Assembly (NCBI GenBank): GCA_003671275.1
Contig: QWPB01000108.1
Coordinates: forward strand, 1-64,000
From: Planctomycetota bacterium
Lineage (GTDB): Bacteria > Planctomycetota > Planctomycetia > Planctomycetales > Planctomycetaceae
Length of the DNA: 64,000 nt
Direction: 5' to 3'
Part shown: positions 19,125-28,851 of the stretch, in pieces
Numbering within the stretch: the first letter of the stretch is position 1
Layout of the letters: the number at the start of each line of letters is the position of its first letter
Notes under the pieces: model-generated
What the model saw: the letters and a program-made list of their open reading frames with translations, nothing else
What the model was told of the DNA's origin: nothing
Databases searched by the model: none
Made by a program: the position numbers and the translations under genes

Positions 19125-19964
19125 TTATTCCGGGACTTTCAGGCCCATTTCACCCAGCAGAAACTTCATGTCCTCCCAGACGGGTTTCTTGGCTTCCGGA
19201 TTTCGCAACAGATAGGATGGGTGGTAGGTACATAGCACTTTCGCCCGTCCATGCGTGTAAAACCGGCCACGCATCTTGCCAATGGTCTCTTCGCTGCCCA
19301 GTAGATTCTGCGAGGCGCATGTCCCCCAGCAGACAATGAATTCGGGGTCGACGATGGCAATCTGTGCGTTCAGGTACTCGCGGCAATGGTGGGCTTCCGT
19401 CGCTTCCGGCAGACGGTTTCCCGGCGGGCGACACCGCAGAATGTTGCAGATGTAAATCTCCTCGCGTGTCCACCCGCAGGCCGTAATGATCTTGTTGAGC
19501 AGCTGTCCTGCGCGACCGACAAATGGTTCTCCCTGCTCATCCTCGTCGGCTCCCGGGGCTTCACCGATGAACATGACGCGGGCCTGCGGATTACCAACAC
19601 CAAAGACCGTTTTCTGGCGAGTTGAGGCGAGTTCCTGGCAACGGGTGCATGTCGCCACGCGGGCCGCCAGGGCCGCCAGTCGCTTCTCGCGAGTACCGGG
19701 CTGAGTCGCCTCGGGGGCCATGGCAATAACCGGGAGTTCCAAGCGGGCTGCAGCGGTAGACTTGCGGGCCATAAGTTCCGGTGACTCCACGGAGTGGGAC
19801 GGGGCAGGGGGGAGGGCTACGTGAGATTCCGGGGCCCCGGAGGCGTTGTCGATGGATTCTGCCTCCGGAGCGGCCTGCGGGAGCGGGGCGGCTCGCGGCC
19901 AATGGTCCAGTCCCGCCGACTGCCAGCTGTGAAGTACCTGTTGTAGTGCACGAGTCAGCGACAT
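19125..19964 (-). CDS. Family 4 (Fe-S) uracil-DNA glycosylase
   Basis: Removes uracil from DNA in base excision repair. The four iron-sulfur cysteines appear as CTRC, the Cys of [11 protein letters not shown] and the Cys of [10 protein letters not shown]. The active-site motifs [20 protein letters not shown] and HPSYLLR are clear. The N-terminal about 90 residues ([32 protein letters not shown]) are low-complexity and probably disordered. They are longer than in classical family 4 enzymes but common in larger bacterial versions. The ATG at 19964 ([14 protein letters not shown]) was chosen over 20087; exact start uncertain. Confidence 0.92.
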   Translation of the reverse strand: MSLTRALQQVLHSWQSAGLDHWPRAAPLPQAAPEAESIDNASGAPESHVALPPAPSHSVESPELMARKSTAAARLELPVIAMAPEATQPGTREKRLAALAARVATCTRCQELASTRQKTVFGVGNPQARVMFIGEAPGADEDEQGEPFVGRAGQLLNKIITACGWTREEIYICNILRCRPPGNRLPEATEAHHCREYLNAQIAIVDPEFIVCWGTCASQNLLGSEETIGKMRGRFYTHGRAKVLCTYHPSYLLRNPEAKKPVWEDMKFLLGEMGLKVPE

Positions 19965-20373
19965 GCGGCGAGCCATCGGACGAACCCAGACCAGAGTTGC
20001 CATACATGGTAACGAGCGGTGGCCCGGCTGTCCGGTTCGCGGCGTCCGGTGGGGCTTTGCAGGAACGGGGAATGGGGAGTCGGTCAAGGCTGGCCAGTTT
20101 GTGAATCTGCCGTATCGGGGCGAGGCTCCTGCTGATCCGCATGCGTGGGAGCCAGGTTTTCAAGGAGTCGCGGCTCAGAGGGAGCTTCGCCCTTCCGACC
20201 GCACAAACTTCCCCGAAGAACTTTCTGGCCAGCTGTGGGAGTCGGATCGCTCCGCTTGAATCCCACGCAGGGACCGTCGAGAATGAGACGATCGTGCTCT
20301 GCCTTCGATGGTGTGCTCCGGCAGCTGTCACGTCAGACCGGGATGTGACGTCGTGAATGCAGCGGAGTCGTAT

Positions 20374-21192
20374 ATGCGGCGGTTGTTAACCTTTGCGCGA
20401 GGGTCTCGTTTGCCGACCTACAAGTCGGAGGAAGAGCAGGCCGGGCTGCGTGCCGCTGGTCGATTCAATGCTCAGTTGCTGGACTTTTTGCGGGATAAAG
20501 TCGCGGTGGGCGTGACGACCAACCAGCTTGACCGGCTGGCCGAAGAGTATACGCGCGGCCACGGGCACATTCCCGCCTGCTATGGGTACCAGGGATTTCC
20601 CAAATCGATCTGCACCAGTATCAATGAAGTCGTTTGTCACGGAATTCCGAATGATCGCCCGTTGCGTGACGGGGATATTGTGAATCTGGACTGCACAACG
20701 ATTGTGGATGGCTGGTACGGAGATTCGTCAGAAACTTTTCTGGTCGGCCAAGTGAGCCCGGACGCCCTGCGGATCGTGCAGCTGGCCTTTGACTCATTGT
20801 GGATCGGGATTCAGGCACTCACTCCGTATTGCTCGGTGATCGATATTGGGACGGCCATTGCCCGCTATGGCCGACAGATGAATGTGGGCATCGTGGAGAA
20901 CTTTCAAGGGCACGGAATCGGACGCAAATTTCATCAGGATCCAGGGATTCCCCATGTTCCGATCCGCAAGAGCCGTAAGGATCTACTAGTGCCGGGGGTC
21001 TGTTTTACCATCGAGCCGATGGTGAATCTCGGGAAGAAAGAAACTGACGGGCCCCTCTCCGATGGGTGGACAATATTGACAAAAGATCGTTCTCTGACTG
21101 CCCAATTCGAACATCAGATTCTGATGACCGAGGACGGTCCGGAGATCCTGACGTTGACCCAGAACGGGCCGAAACCGGGGCACCGCTTCTAG
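20374..21192 (+). CDS. map: Type I methionine aminopeptidase
   Basis: Removes the initiator methionine from nascent proteins. Starting at the ATG at 20374 (CGGAG 6 bases upstream) the protein has 272 residues, and the expected dimetal ligands fall at D106, D117, H180, E214 and E246, with H89 (VVCHGIP) and H187 as substrate-contacting histidines. The D-to-D spacing of 11 matches the Escherichia coli enzyme. There is no N-terminal zinc-finger extension. It is transcribed away from the uracil-DNA glycosylase gene. Confidence 0.95.
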   Translation: MRRLLTFARGSRLPTYKSEEEQAGLRAAGRFNAQLLDFLRDKVAVGVTTNQLDRLAEEYTRGHGHIPACYGYQGFPKSICTSINEVVCHGIPNDRPLRDGDIVNLDCTTIVDGWYGDSSETFLVGQVSPDALRIVQLAFDSLWIGIQALTPYCSVIDIGTAIARYGRQMNVGIVENFQGHGIGRKFHQDPGIPHVPIRKSRKDLLVPGVCFTIEPMVNLGKKETDGPLSDGWTILTKDRSLTAQFEHQILMTEDGPEILTLTQNGPKPGHRF

Positions 21193-21310
21193 GCGTTGCA
21201 GGTCTACTTGTTCAATGTGTGCCTATGGGGGCACGCGATCGCGCTTACGGTTCCATTCGAACGGGCCAGCGCACTGCCTGGTGCACGCCTGCCTGTTAAG
21301 CGGTTGGTCA

Positions 21311-22675
21311 TCAGACGTTGTAGAAACCCAATCCGATGCCATTAAGCAGTCCGGTCGCGACCGTACCATCCTTGATTTCGAACATCCCTCCGAAGCTGCG
21401 GACCCACTTTTTGTTGGCGGCGGGGCAGTACTGGCGGGCGTTTCCTTCGATCGCAGCCACACCCGGAATGCGAGCGGCGAGGCTCGCCGAGTGCAGGAAC
21501 GACAGGCCGGGGCAGGTTAGATCCTGCACACACAGAAACATGCCGAACTTCTGAGCGGCGGCGGCGGCCAGCAGGGCTTCAGTGTGTCCCTTACAGGCCT
21601 TCAGGGCGACCCCGCTGTAGCCTTGTTCCCGGGCCAGCAGCAGGGTTTCGTAGTCAATCAGTGACTCATCGATCACGACGGGTTTCAGCTCGGCAGCCTT
21701 GTGCATCTTGTTGTCGGAGTGCGACTTCAGGTCGCGATGCGTCGGCTGTTCGATGTACTGAATTCGGTCATAAGCGAGGGCGCTTCCCGCCTGAACCTGC
21801 TTCAGGAAATCGAGTACGTACTCGACGTTGGCGCACTTTTCGTTGAAGTCAACGGAGTAGTTCCACTGTGTGCAGCCGCGTTTGGCCTGAGCCCCCGCCG
21901 CCACCTGTTCGACGTTCAGGACACGCTCGACATCCCACTTCAGATCATCGCCATTGAGCTTGATTTTCAGATGGGTCAGGCCGTTGTAGGGAATCCAGTC
22001 GGCCAGCGTTTCGGGCAGGCCGTCGTTGATTTTCGATGTGACATCGGCTGGACTCAGCGGGTCGACCGCTCCCACCAGATGGTACAGCGGCATTCGGGCC
22101 TTGGTTTCCCGTGACGTGTACTTGTCGAGGAATTCTCCCTTGAACTGCGAGTCCAGATACTCCGACAGATCGTCATTCATGAACTTAGACGAGAGGGCAT
22201 CGTAACTGTTGATGAGATTCGCCTTGCCGTACGCATCATGGACAGCGGCGTCCAGTGGGCTGGCGGAGACGAGACGGGCCAGTTCCGGGATGACTTCCGG
22301 AAGCTTGTGCTTTTCCGACACGAGTTTGGCAAGGTGGGCGTATTCGGCGGAGAGCGTAAACATCAGCTCCATCGGGTGGCCGAAATCCTCGAAGCCTTCG
22401 GTCAGGCCGACGACCCGTTGGGCAAAGTCGACCATCACAGCTTCTGCCTGTTCCGGGGGGATTCCACCGGCTGCGGGCCAGGCCCAGATGTTGCCGAGCG
22501 GCATACTTCCAAAGCCGACGGCGTGCTTTTTGCCCCGCGTCTCGACGGTGACGTCGACATTGATCAGTTTCGTGTCGGTTTGCGTTCTGCCGCCGAATTT
22601 CAGCGGAGTCCGAAACTTGACCGGTTCAAACGAAATCCCGGCCTCAACAATGCGGATGTCGGTCGACTTGGCCAT
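21311..22675 (-). CDS. Enolase-superfamily (mandelate racemase/muconate lactonizing-like) enzyme
   Basis: 454 residues with the barrel motifs of the superfamily: a KxK-type lysine pair in LTHLKIKLNGDD, then the metal ligands in YSVDFNEKC (Asp), YIEQPTHRD (Glu) and VVIDESLIDY (Asp/Glu), and a C-terminal lysine in VALKACKGHTEALL. The N-terminal capping domain includes RTPLKFGGRTQTDTKLINVDVTVET. The substrate cannot be inferred from sequence alone. The frame opens with TTG at 22744, but the ATG at 22675 (MAKSTDIRIVEAGISFEPV) gives the natural N-terminus of this fold. Confidence 0.85.
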   Translation of the reverse strand: MAKSTDIRIVEAGISFEPVKFRTPLKFGGRTQTDTKLINVDVTVETRGKKHAVGFGSMPLGNIWAWPAAGGIPPEQAEAVMVDFAQRVVGLTEGFEDFGHPMELMFTLSAEYAHLAKLVSEKHKLPEVIPELARLVSASPLDAAVHDAYGKANLINSYDALSSKFMNDDLSEYLDSQFKGEFLDKYTSRETKARMPLYHLVGAVDPLSPADVTSKINDGLPETLADWIPYNGLTHLKIKLNGDDLKWDVERVLNVEQVAAGAQAKRGCTQWNYSVDFNEKCANVEYVLDFLKQVQAGSALAYDRIQYIEQPTHRDLKSHSDNKMHKAAELKPVVIDESLIDYETLLLAREQGYSGVALKACKGHTEALLAAAAAQKFGMFLCVQDLTCPGLSFLHSASLAARIPGVAAIEGNARQYCPAANKKWVRSFGGMFEIKDGTVATGLLNGIGLGFYNV

Positions 22676-22936
22676 GACCTTCGTAACTGCGGGGTCCAGT
22701 GGGGGATGCGATTCCAGCGTTCGCGACGGGGCGAGTGTAGTCAAGAGGTCAGCAGGGAAGAAGCCAAATTGGTCTCTTTTCAGATGGTTTCAGCCGGGGG
22801 CGGTTTTTTAGCCTGGAGCGGACAGGCTGGCGAGAGGGACCGGAGGGCTTGGATTCGCGGTTCCCTCGGCGGTTGGTTAAACTCCTCCGCAGCCCTGTTT
22901 CAGAGCCCGCGAACCTCCCTTGATGCCCGGTGTCCA

Positions 22937-23380
22937 ATGGCTAAAGTCACTGTCAAACGTGCGGATCTGAAGCCGGGAGAAGTTCTGTGTCAGCATTGCA
23001 CTGCCCGATGTTGTGGGTACTTCGCGCTGCCGATGGAAACACCGACCGACCGGAAGGATTTCGAGAACGTCCGCTGGTTCATGCTGCACGGAGCGGTCAC
23101 GGTGTTCGTCGATGCGGGTACCTGGTACCTCTGCGTTCACAATGTGTGCGACCACTTGCGCCCCGACAACATGTGCGGTATTTACGAGACCCGTCCGCAG
23201 ATTTGCCGTGATTACTCGACCGATGGATGCGAGTACGATAATGAGGGCGTGTATGACCAGTTATTCGAAACGCCCGATCAGATTCAAGAGTATGCCGACG
23301 CGATCCTGGACCCGGAGAAAACCTACAGTTTCTCATCCGAGCCGATGAATCCCCGCGAAGTGGTGCTGCCTCTGGCGTAG
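22937..23380 (+). CDS. YkgJ-type cysteine-cluster protein
   Basis: 147 residues starting at the ATG of MAKVTVKRADLKPGE. Cysteines are arranged as CQHCTARCC near the N-terminus, then CVHNVCDHL, CGIY and CRDYSTDGC. This is the pattern of the YkgJ (CxxCxxxCC) family, thought to bind zinc or an Fe-S cluster; no enzyme activity is established as far as I know. The sequence around CGIYETRPQICRDYS is the most family-typical. The much longer upstream open frame (from 22238) runs antisense to the enolase-superfamily gene and was discarded. Confidence 0.85.
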   Translation: MAKVTVKRADLKPGEVLCQHCTARCCGYFALPMETPTDRKDFENVRWFMLHGAVTVFVDAGTWYLCVHNVCDHLRPDNMCGIYETRPQICRDYSTDGCEYDNEGVYDQLFETPDQIQEYADAILDPEKTYSFSSEPMNPREVVLPLA

Positions 23381-23524
23381 TGCGGCGGGATTGAGAATCA
23401 CGGTGTCCCCTGTCCGTGTCGCGTCTATTGAGTCCCTCGGCGATGGATGAACGATCCTGTCGTCGTGTCGCTTGCAGTCGTTCGCTTTGAACGTGGTGAA
23501 GGCGCGGATTGGGGCGGGGAGAAA

Positions 23525-23572
23525 ACACAGAATCGACCGATGCGTGACGCGGACGTCAGTCATCGGTCGATT
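23525..23572 (-). terminator. Long two-tier hairpin, probable terminator for the pilin-like gene
   Basis: Arms 23531-23542 (AATCGACCGATG) and 23561-23572 (CATCGGTCGATT) are perfect complements. Inside them, TGACG-cgga-CGTCA forms a second 5-bp stem with a tetraloop. On the minus strand a short T-rich stretch (TGTGTTTTCT) follows, so it could end the pilin-like transcript about 100 bases after its stop. It could also act on the convergent YkgJ-like gene. Confidence 0.55.
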
Positions 23573-23674
23573 GCTGGGGGTTCAACGATCGTCTCTCACA
23601 ACGATGGTTGAAGGCCGGCGTGGTCCCGGACTTCTCGATTCCCTCGGTAGAAGTCGGGGAACATGATCGGGCGA

Positions 23675-23995
23675 TTACTTCGGCGACTCATCAGCTGGGC
23701 GATCACACGAAATGTCGCATTGGTTGTTGTCGCAATCGTCCGTGGTGTCATTGAACGACGAGCCAAAGGCGTACGACTTGTAACCACCACCTTTCCGACA
23801 AGCTGACATCCCGCCGTAGTAGAACCCCTGATTCACGGAGCCCACGCCGTCGGCGACATCATTCAACTCGGAGACGACGGCGTGCTGGACTTCGGAAAGT
23901 CCGACAATCAGTCCGATCACGAGTACCGTGGCGATCAGCACCAGTTCAGCGGAGACCACGAAACCAGCTTCATCATTCAACATAACGCGCAGCAT
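23675..23995 (-). CDS. Short type IVb pilin/TadE-like protein with Cys/Asp-rich tail
   Basis: 106 residues starting at the ATG at 23995, with AAGGA 8 bases upstream. After a short polar leader ending in DEAG, a hydrophobic helix begins (FVVSAELVLIATVLVIGLIVGLSEVQ). It has the Gly cleavage site and downstream Glu expected of pilin-like proteins processed by a prepilin peptidase. The exported part is Gly/Ser-rich (GVGSVNQGFYYGGMSACRKGGG). It ends with DTTDDCDNNQCDISCDRP, four closely spaced cysteines among acidic residues. No other pilus-assembly gene is nearby. The long upstream frame to 24460 is not used. Confidence 0.75.
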   Translation of the reverse strand: MLRVMLNDEAGFVVSAELVLIATVLVIGLIVGLSEVQHAVVSELNDVADGVGSVNQGFYYGGMSACRKGGGYKSYAFGSSFNDTTDDCDNNQCDISCDRPADESPK

Positions 23996-24351
23996 AGGAT
24001 TGTTCCTTCGAACAGAGGATGTGTGAGCACGATTCATGGGATCACACCGACCCGCGCGACGGTTCGATGTGGTCAGATCAGACCCTGATTCGCTCTCGGT
24101 TTCCCGTCCCCTGCGCGACCGGGGGACAAGTGAGAGGTGGCATGGCTGACCTGTACCATGACTCAGGCAAGTCGGGTGCCTTTTCGTTTCACGCGGGGCA
24201 GCGCCGACAAGACCATGAGACAAAATGCTGGGTCGCGTGACACGATGCCTTAACGGGCTGTTTCGAATTGAAGAATTCTGAGGGTGGTGGCTGTTAACAA
24301 CCTGAACGTTGATTGAATGTTTTGCGTGACGAACTGTAAAGAAGCTGAAAC

Positions 24352-24386
24352 AAAAACAAGCCGCAGCTTGGTGAAGCTGCGGCTTG
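24352..24386 (-). terminator. Strong orphan Rho-independent terminator
   Basis: Perfect 13-bp stem, arms 24357-24369 (CAAGCCGCAGCTT) and 24374-24386 (AAGCTGCGGCTTG), loop GGTG on the plus strand. On the minus strand it is followed by TTTTTG and TTTC. No recognised minus-strand gene lies upstream of it. It is therefore either the end of a small transcript that begins between 24387 and about 24690 or an attenuator in the leader of the pilin-like gene. Confidence 0.8.
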
Positions 24387-24422
24387 TCGCGCAGGGACGT
24401 TCGAATCGTGCTCAATGACCCT

Positions 24423-24482
24423 TCAGTCCGTAATGTTGAACGGGGCAGTTTTGGTGCCATTCGTGTTGTGTTTTTTCAACAT
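24423..24482 (-). CDS. Possible 19-residue small protein or leader peptide
   Basis: ORF MLKKHNTNGTKTAPFNITD, 19 codons from the ATG at 24482 to a TGA at 24423-24425. It lies 36 bases before the orphan minus-strand terminator. The peptide is basic and polar. No clear ribosome binding site precedes it, so the only support is its position in front of a strong terminator with no other gene to terminate. Alternatively the transcript is a small RNA and the ORF is chance. Confidence 0.25.
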   Translation of the reverse strand: MLKKHNTNGTKTAPFNITD

Positions 24483-24691
24483 GCGTGTCGGGTTTACAGT
24501 GAGTCTGCTTCGTAAATCCTGTTTGTGGATATGTTTATGTAATGGGGGCGGGGATCGGCCCGGTGTCGGCATTTCACCTGTCGCGAGACGCCCTCGATGC
24601 GTGATGTTACGATTCGTTGTCTCTGTTCAACATGATGTGCCTCACAATCTGATGTGTGGGCTCTTGTTTCGTCCTGCTGGGGGCTGTGTAC

Positions 24692-26158
24692 ATGCGACTG
24701 GTCATCTGGTTTTTACTCACCCTGATCTTTCCGGGAGTGATTCTTCCGGTTCAGGCTGCGGAGCCTGCCGGACGTCCCAATATCTTGTTTGCAATTGCGG
24801 ATGATTGGGGGCGGCATGCGGGAGCGTATGGGACACCAGAAGCCCGGACACCGAATTTCGACCGGCTGGCCCGAGAGGGCGTACTCTTCGACCGGGCCTA
24901 CTGCACGTCACCCAGCTGTACGCCATCGCGGGGGGCGATCCTGACAGGGCAGTGGCATTGGCGGCTGGAAGGAGCGGCCAACCTGCACTGCGTCTTTCCA
25001 AATAAATTCCGGACCTTTCCCGAAATTCTGGCTGCGGAGGGGTATGCCTGCGGGCTGACATCGAAAGGCTGGGGGCCGGGCAAGACGGAGACTCCGGGCC
25101 GCGAACTGGCGGGCCCCCGGTTTCCCGATTTCGAGGCTTTTCTGAAGAGTCGTAATCCGGGTCAACCGTTTTGTTTCTGGCTCGGATCGGTTGATCCTCA
25201 TCGCCCGTTCGATGAAGGAACCGGAAAACAGGCCGGTTATGATCTTGACAAGATTCAGGTGCCAGCGGCATTTCCCGAGGTCGAACGGGTCCGGAGCGAC
25301 ATCGCGGACTATCTGTTCGAGGTTGAGCGGTTTGATCGTACCGTTGGCCGTGCATTGGCGGCGCTCGAAGCGATCGGTCAATTGGATCAGACTATTGTGA
25401 TTATGACCAGCGATCACGGGATGGCCTTTCCGCGAGGCAAGAGCAACCTGTATGACCTGGGGACCAACGTGCCGTTTGTCGTGCGTTGGCCGGGTGTTGT
25501 ATCCCCGGGGCGAACGTCCAGCGATTTCATTAGCTTGCAGGATGTGGCCCCCACACTCCTCGAAGCCGTGGGGGGCGACGTCCCTGCCGATATGACGGGG
25601 CGATCCCTGATGCCGCTTCTTCAAAGTGACAAATCCGGAGCCATCGACCCCACTCGGGATTCTGTGCTGGTGGGCAAGGAGCGTCACGTTCCGTCTCAAC
25701 CTGCCCCGGATCTGGGTGGCTACCCCAGCCGGGCCCTTCGTACGGGCCGGTATCTGTACGTCCGTAACTACCGCCCGGATCGTTGGCCCAATGGGACCGG
25801 TGATTTTGAGAATTCCGCAGTACCGGGAGTCTGGTATGGGGATACGGACAACGGGGCGACCAAGACCTATCTCATCCAGAATCGCGATCGCGATGCCGCA
25901 CATCGGCAGGCGTATGATCTGGCCTTTGCCAAACGTCCTGCGGAAGAACTTTACATCCTGGAAAATGATCCCGAGCAAATGACTAATGTCGCTTCGGAAC
26001 CACAATATGCCGAAGTCAAACGCCAACTGGCGGAACAGCTGGCACAGCAGCTGGAAGCTTCTGGAGATCCTCGCTCTCATGGTGCCGGGGATGATTTTTT
26101 TGAGAAGTACCCGTATCTCGGGGATGGGCCCAAGGCTCCGGGCTGGAAAGGGAAATAA
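24692..26158 (+). CDS. Secreted type I sulfatase
   Basis: 488 residues starting at MRLVIWFLLTLIFPG (signal peptide ending near VQAAEP). The maturation motif CTPSR in AYCTSPSCTPSRGAILTG is where a Cys is converted to formylglycine by a sulfatase-modifying enzyme. The calcium-site motif ADDWG is at the N-terminus. The downstream metal and active-site segments are VDPHRPF, TSDHGMAFPRGKSNLYD and GTNVPFVVRWPG. It is predicted to cleave sulfate esters or N-sulfates from polysaccharides outside the cytoplasm. The exact substrate is unknown. No sulfatase-maturation gene is adjacent. The longer upstream frame (from 24656) lacks the natural signal start. Confidence 0.93.
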   Translation: MRLVIWFLLTLIFPGVILPVQAAEPAGRPNILFAIADDWGRHAGAYGTPEARTPNFDRLAREGVLFDRAYCTSPSCTPSRGAILTGQWHWRLEGAANLHCVFPNKFRTFPEILAAEGYACGLTSKGWGPGKTETPGRELAGPRFPDFEAFLKSRNPGQPFCFWLGSVDPHRPFDEGTGKQAGYDLDKIQVPAAFPEVERVRSDIADYLFEVERFDRTVGRALAALEAIGQLDQTIVIMTSDHGMAFPRGKSNLYDLGTNVPFVVRWPGVVSPGRTSSDFISLQDVAPTLLEAVGGDVPADMTGRSLMPLLQSDKSGAIDPTRDSVLVGKERHVPSQPAPDLGGYPSRALRTGRYLYVRNYRPDRWPNGTGDFENSAVPGVWYGDTDNGATKTYLIQNRDRDAAHRQAYDLAFAKRPAEELYILENDPEQMTNVASEPQYAEVKRQLAEQLAQQLEASGDPRSHGAGDDFFEKYPYLGDGPKAPGWKGK

Positions 26159-26256
26159 GTCCGCGTGCTTCCGATGGCGGGCCGGTGAGCCGGTCAACTG
26201 GCACCGCCCCGCTGCTGCGATAGACTGCGTTTCCTGAGGTCCACCCGAGAATTTCG

Positions 26257-27819
26257 ATGTCCACCGTTCGTACCCGTTTCGCTCCGTCCCCCACCGGTTA
26301 CATGCACATTGGCGGCATGCGGACCGCCTTGTTCAGTTGGCTATGGGCCAGGAAACACGGCGGGCAGTTCATTCTGCGGATTGATGACACCGATCAGCAG
26401 CGGAACCGCGAAGAGGCGCTGCAGCCGATCTTGCGGGCCTTCAAGTGGCTGGGGCTGACGTGGGATGAAGGGCCGGAAATCGGCGGGCCGCATGCGCCTT
26501 ACTTCCAGGCTCAACGCTCCGACAAGTACCGGGCTGCAGCTGCGAAGCTGCTGGCCGAGGGGAAGGCGTACAAGGACTTCGAGACTCCCGAGCAAACCAA
26601 GGCCGACCGCGAAGCTGCCGAGAAGGAGAAGCGGCAATACGTCAGCAGTCGCAGTTCGCTGGCCCTTTCGGACGCGGAGCGGGCCGATCTCGAAGCGAAG
26701 GGCCAGCCGTACGTCGTGCGGCTACTGGTCCCGCGCGGGCAGAAGGTCGCCATTCACGATCACATCCGCGGTGATGTTGAGTGGGACTGCAATCTGATGC
26801 CGGACCCGGTTATTCAGCGCGGCGATGGGTCGGCACTCTACAACTTCGCATCGGTGGTCGATGACATCGATCTGCGGATCACGGATGTCATCCGGTCAGA
26901 GGAGCATCTGACGAACACTTCGATTCAGATGCTGGTGTTTCAGGCCCTTGGTGCGAAGGCCCCGGAGTTCGCGCATATCCCTTATGTCGCTGCACCCGCG
27001 ACGACCAAGAAACTCAGCAAGCGCGAGATCGGCAAGTACCGCACGAACCCGCAGTTCAAGAAGCTGTTCGAGATGGGAGATGCGGTATTGCCAAAGCTGG
27101 GGGTGGCGGTCAGCGAGGCCCTCAATCCGGTGATGGTTGAGTTTTATGAGCAGATGGGGTTCCTGCCGGAAGCGGTATTGAACGCCCTCGCGCGGCTCGG
27201 GTGGTCGCTGGATGACAAGACCGAAAACATGTCGCTGGCGTTCGTGACGGAACAGTTCACGCTCGATCGCGTGGTCAAGGGACCAGCAGGACTCGACCCG
27301 GATAAGTTGCTGGCCTACCAGGAATACTGGATGAGTCAGCGGTCGGTGGAGGAGAAGGTGGTGCTGTGCCTGCCGTATCTGGAGCGGGCAGGGATGATCC
27401 CTGCTCCGGCTTCGACCGAGCAGCGGGCGTTCGTGGCCAAGCTCGTGCAGTCCCTCGGTCCGCGCCTCAAACTCCTGTCGGACATCCTCAGCTACGAGGA
27501 ATACTTCGTCGCCGATGACCAGTTGATCTACGACGAGAAGGGGTTCCAGAAGCGAGTCCGCGATGACGCCGGTGCTGTGCCGCTGCTGAAGGACTTGGCA
27601 GTGTTTCTCAAGACAACTCCCGACTTCGGTACTGCTGCGCTCGATGCGACGATCCATGCGTGGATGGAATCACGCGGGATGCCGATGGGACAACTCGTCC
27701 ACGCCCTGCGGCTGGCGCTCACTGGCAAGACCGCTGGTCCGGGGCTGTTCGATTGTCTGGAACTGCTGGGGCATGAACGGTCGATGGCTCGCATCGAACG
27801 GGCCGTGGCCCGCGTCTAG
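26257..27819 (+). CDS. gltX: Glutamyl-tRNA synthetase
   Basis: Class I aminoacyl-tRNA synthetase charging tRNA-Glu (and possibly tRNA-Gln if non-discriminating). The ATP-binding HIGH-type motif is HIGG in [17 protein letters not shown]. The second motif is KKLSKRE in the KMSKS position. The catalytic core contains [13 protein letters not shown] and the family segment [13 protein letters not shown]-terminal anticodon-binding domain ends in [24 protein letters not shown]. Length is 520 residues. The ThuA-like gene follows after 21 bases, which suggests co-transcription although the functions are unrelated. Confidence 0.97.
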   Translation: MSTVRTRFAPSPTGYMHIGGMRTALFSWLWARKHGGQFILRIDDTDQQRNREEALQPILRAFKWLGLTWDEGPEIGGPHAPYFQAQRSDKYRAAAAKLLAEGKAYKDFETPEQTKADREAAEKEKRQYVSSRSSLALSDAERADLEAKGQPYVVRLLVPRGQKVAIHDHIRGDVEWDCNLMPDPVIQRGDGSALYNFASVVDDIDLRITDVIRSEEHLTNTSIQMLVFQALGAKAPEFAHIPYVAAPATTKKLSKREIGKYRTNPQFKKLFEMGDAVLPKLGVAVSEALNPVMVEFYEQMGFLPEAVLNALARLGWSLDDKTENMSLAFVTEQFTLDRVVKGPAGLDPDKLLAYQEYWMSQRSVEEKVVLCLPYLERAGMIPAPASTEQRAFVAKLVQSLGPRLKLLSDILSYEEYFVADDQLIYDEKGFQKRVRDDAGAVPLLKDLAVFLKTTPDFGTAALDATIHAWMESRGMPMGQLVHALRLALTGKTAGPGLFDCLELLGHERSMARIERAVARV

Positions 27820-27840
27820 GGAAATGTGGGGAGATGGATC

Positions 27841-28737
27841 ATGTGGTTACGTCTTTCGATGGTATTGGGATGCCTCTGTTCTCTGGCACAGGCGGCTGAG
27901 CCCGTTCGTGTTCTGGTCTGGGATGAACAGCAGCCAGCCCAGAAGCAGGCTTACCCGGACTATCTGGGACATCAGATCGCGACCTATCTGGCGAGTCGAC
28001 CGGACCTCCAGATCACGGAAGCAAAACTGGACGATGTGGGGCAGGGGATCACTGACGAACAGCTGAATGGGCATGATGTACTGATCTGGTGGGGGCATGT
28101 CCGGCATCGCGAGATCCCTGTGGCAACGGGACAGCGAATCGTCCAGCGGATACAGGCGGGAAACCTTTCGCTGATCGCTTTGCATTCCGCGCACTGGTCG
28201 GTCCCGTTTATTGAGGCAATGAACCAGCGGGCCATTGATGACGCCTTGGCCACATTGACCGAAGATGAGCGGAAGACCGCCCGGGTCGACTCGATCCGCC
28301 CCCCGTACCGAGTGCCAGCGCCCGATGCGAAACGCACGCCCCACTTCGAGAAGGTGGTTGAAGCGGATGGAGTGGTCACGCTGAAGATCGAATTGCCGAT
28401 CTGTTGCTTTCCGGCCTATCGCCCGGATGGGAAGCCGAGCCATGTCGAGGTGTTGAAGCCTGACCATCCTCTGGCTGCGGGCTTGCCCGCCCGATTCGAT
28501 ATCCCGCACACCGAGATGTACGCCGATCCGTTTCATGTACCGAAGCCCGATCTGGTGATGTATCGCGAGACGTGGGATGCAGGGGAAACTTTCGAAAGCG
28601 GCAGCGTCTGGAATATCGGTCAGGGAAAAGTGTTCTACTTCCGACCAGGGCATGAGACGTTTGGCGTGTTTCACCAGCCGGAAACCCTGCGAGTTGTCGA
28701 GAACGCAGTCCGGTGGCTGGCCGGCGAGCAGCCGTAG
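27841..28737 (+). CDS. Secreted ThuA-like (trehalose utilisation family) protein
   Basis: 298 residues with a signal peptide (MWLRLSMVLGCLCSLAQAAEP). The body has the glutamine-amidotransferase-like ThuA fold: VRVLVWDEQQPAQK, DVLIWWGHVRHREIP, LIALHSAHWSVPFIEAMN, the substrate region KPSHVEVLKPDHPLAAGLP, and the C-terminal GQGKVFYFRPGHETFGVF. ThuA proteins are linked to sugar utilisation; the biochemical activity here is not known. The start ATG has GGGGAG 7 bases upstream. It sits between gltX and a secreted esterase, the latter probably functionally related to carbohydrate breakdown. Confidence 0.88.
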   Translation: MWLRLSMVLGCLCSLAQAAEPVRVLVWDEQQPAQKQAYPDYLGHQIATYLASRPDLQITEAKLDDVGQGITDEQLNGHDVLIWWGHVRHREIPVATGQRIVQRIQAGNLSLIALHSAHWSVPFIEAMNQRAIDDALATLTEDERKTARVDSIRPPYRVPAPDAKRTPHFEKVVEADGVVTLKIELPICCFPAYRPDGKPSHVEVLKPDHPLAAGLPARFDIPHTEMYADPFHVPKPDLVMYRETWDAGETFESGSVWNIGQGKVFYFRPGHETFGVFHQPETLRVVENAVRWLAGEQP

Positions 28738-28851
28738 AGACTCACCCGGACTGCAAGGCTGCCGGAGGCTGCTTGACAGTGTCCGGGCCGACGTGTCACA
28801 AACCGGGGAGCGGATCAATTCCGTTGTTCGTCTGTTCAGAGGGAAGTTGCC

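Larger units (their letters stand above)
23996..24691. other. Gene-poor region upstream of pilin-like gene and sulfatase
   Basis: About 700 bases between the diverging pilin-like and sulfatase genes. It holds the strong minus-strand terminator at 24352-24386 and a 19-codon minus-strand ORF just before it, listed separately. The rest shows no convincing gene. Confidence 0.6.

Noticed and set aside
22238-22936. Long plus-strand open frame leading into the YkgJ-like gene
   Set aside because: It is antisense to the enolase-superfamily gene and its residues look like a shadow frame. The YkgJ-like start at 22937 is natural.
23996-24460. 155-residue extension of the pilin-like gene
   Set aside because: It crosses the strong minus-strand terminator hairpin, and its content is unlike pilins. 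A good ribosome binding site precedes the internal ATG.
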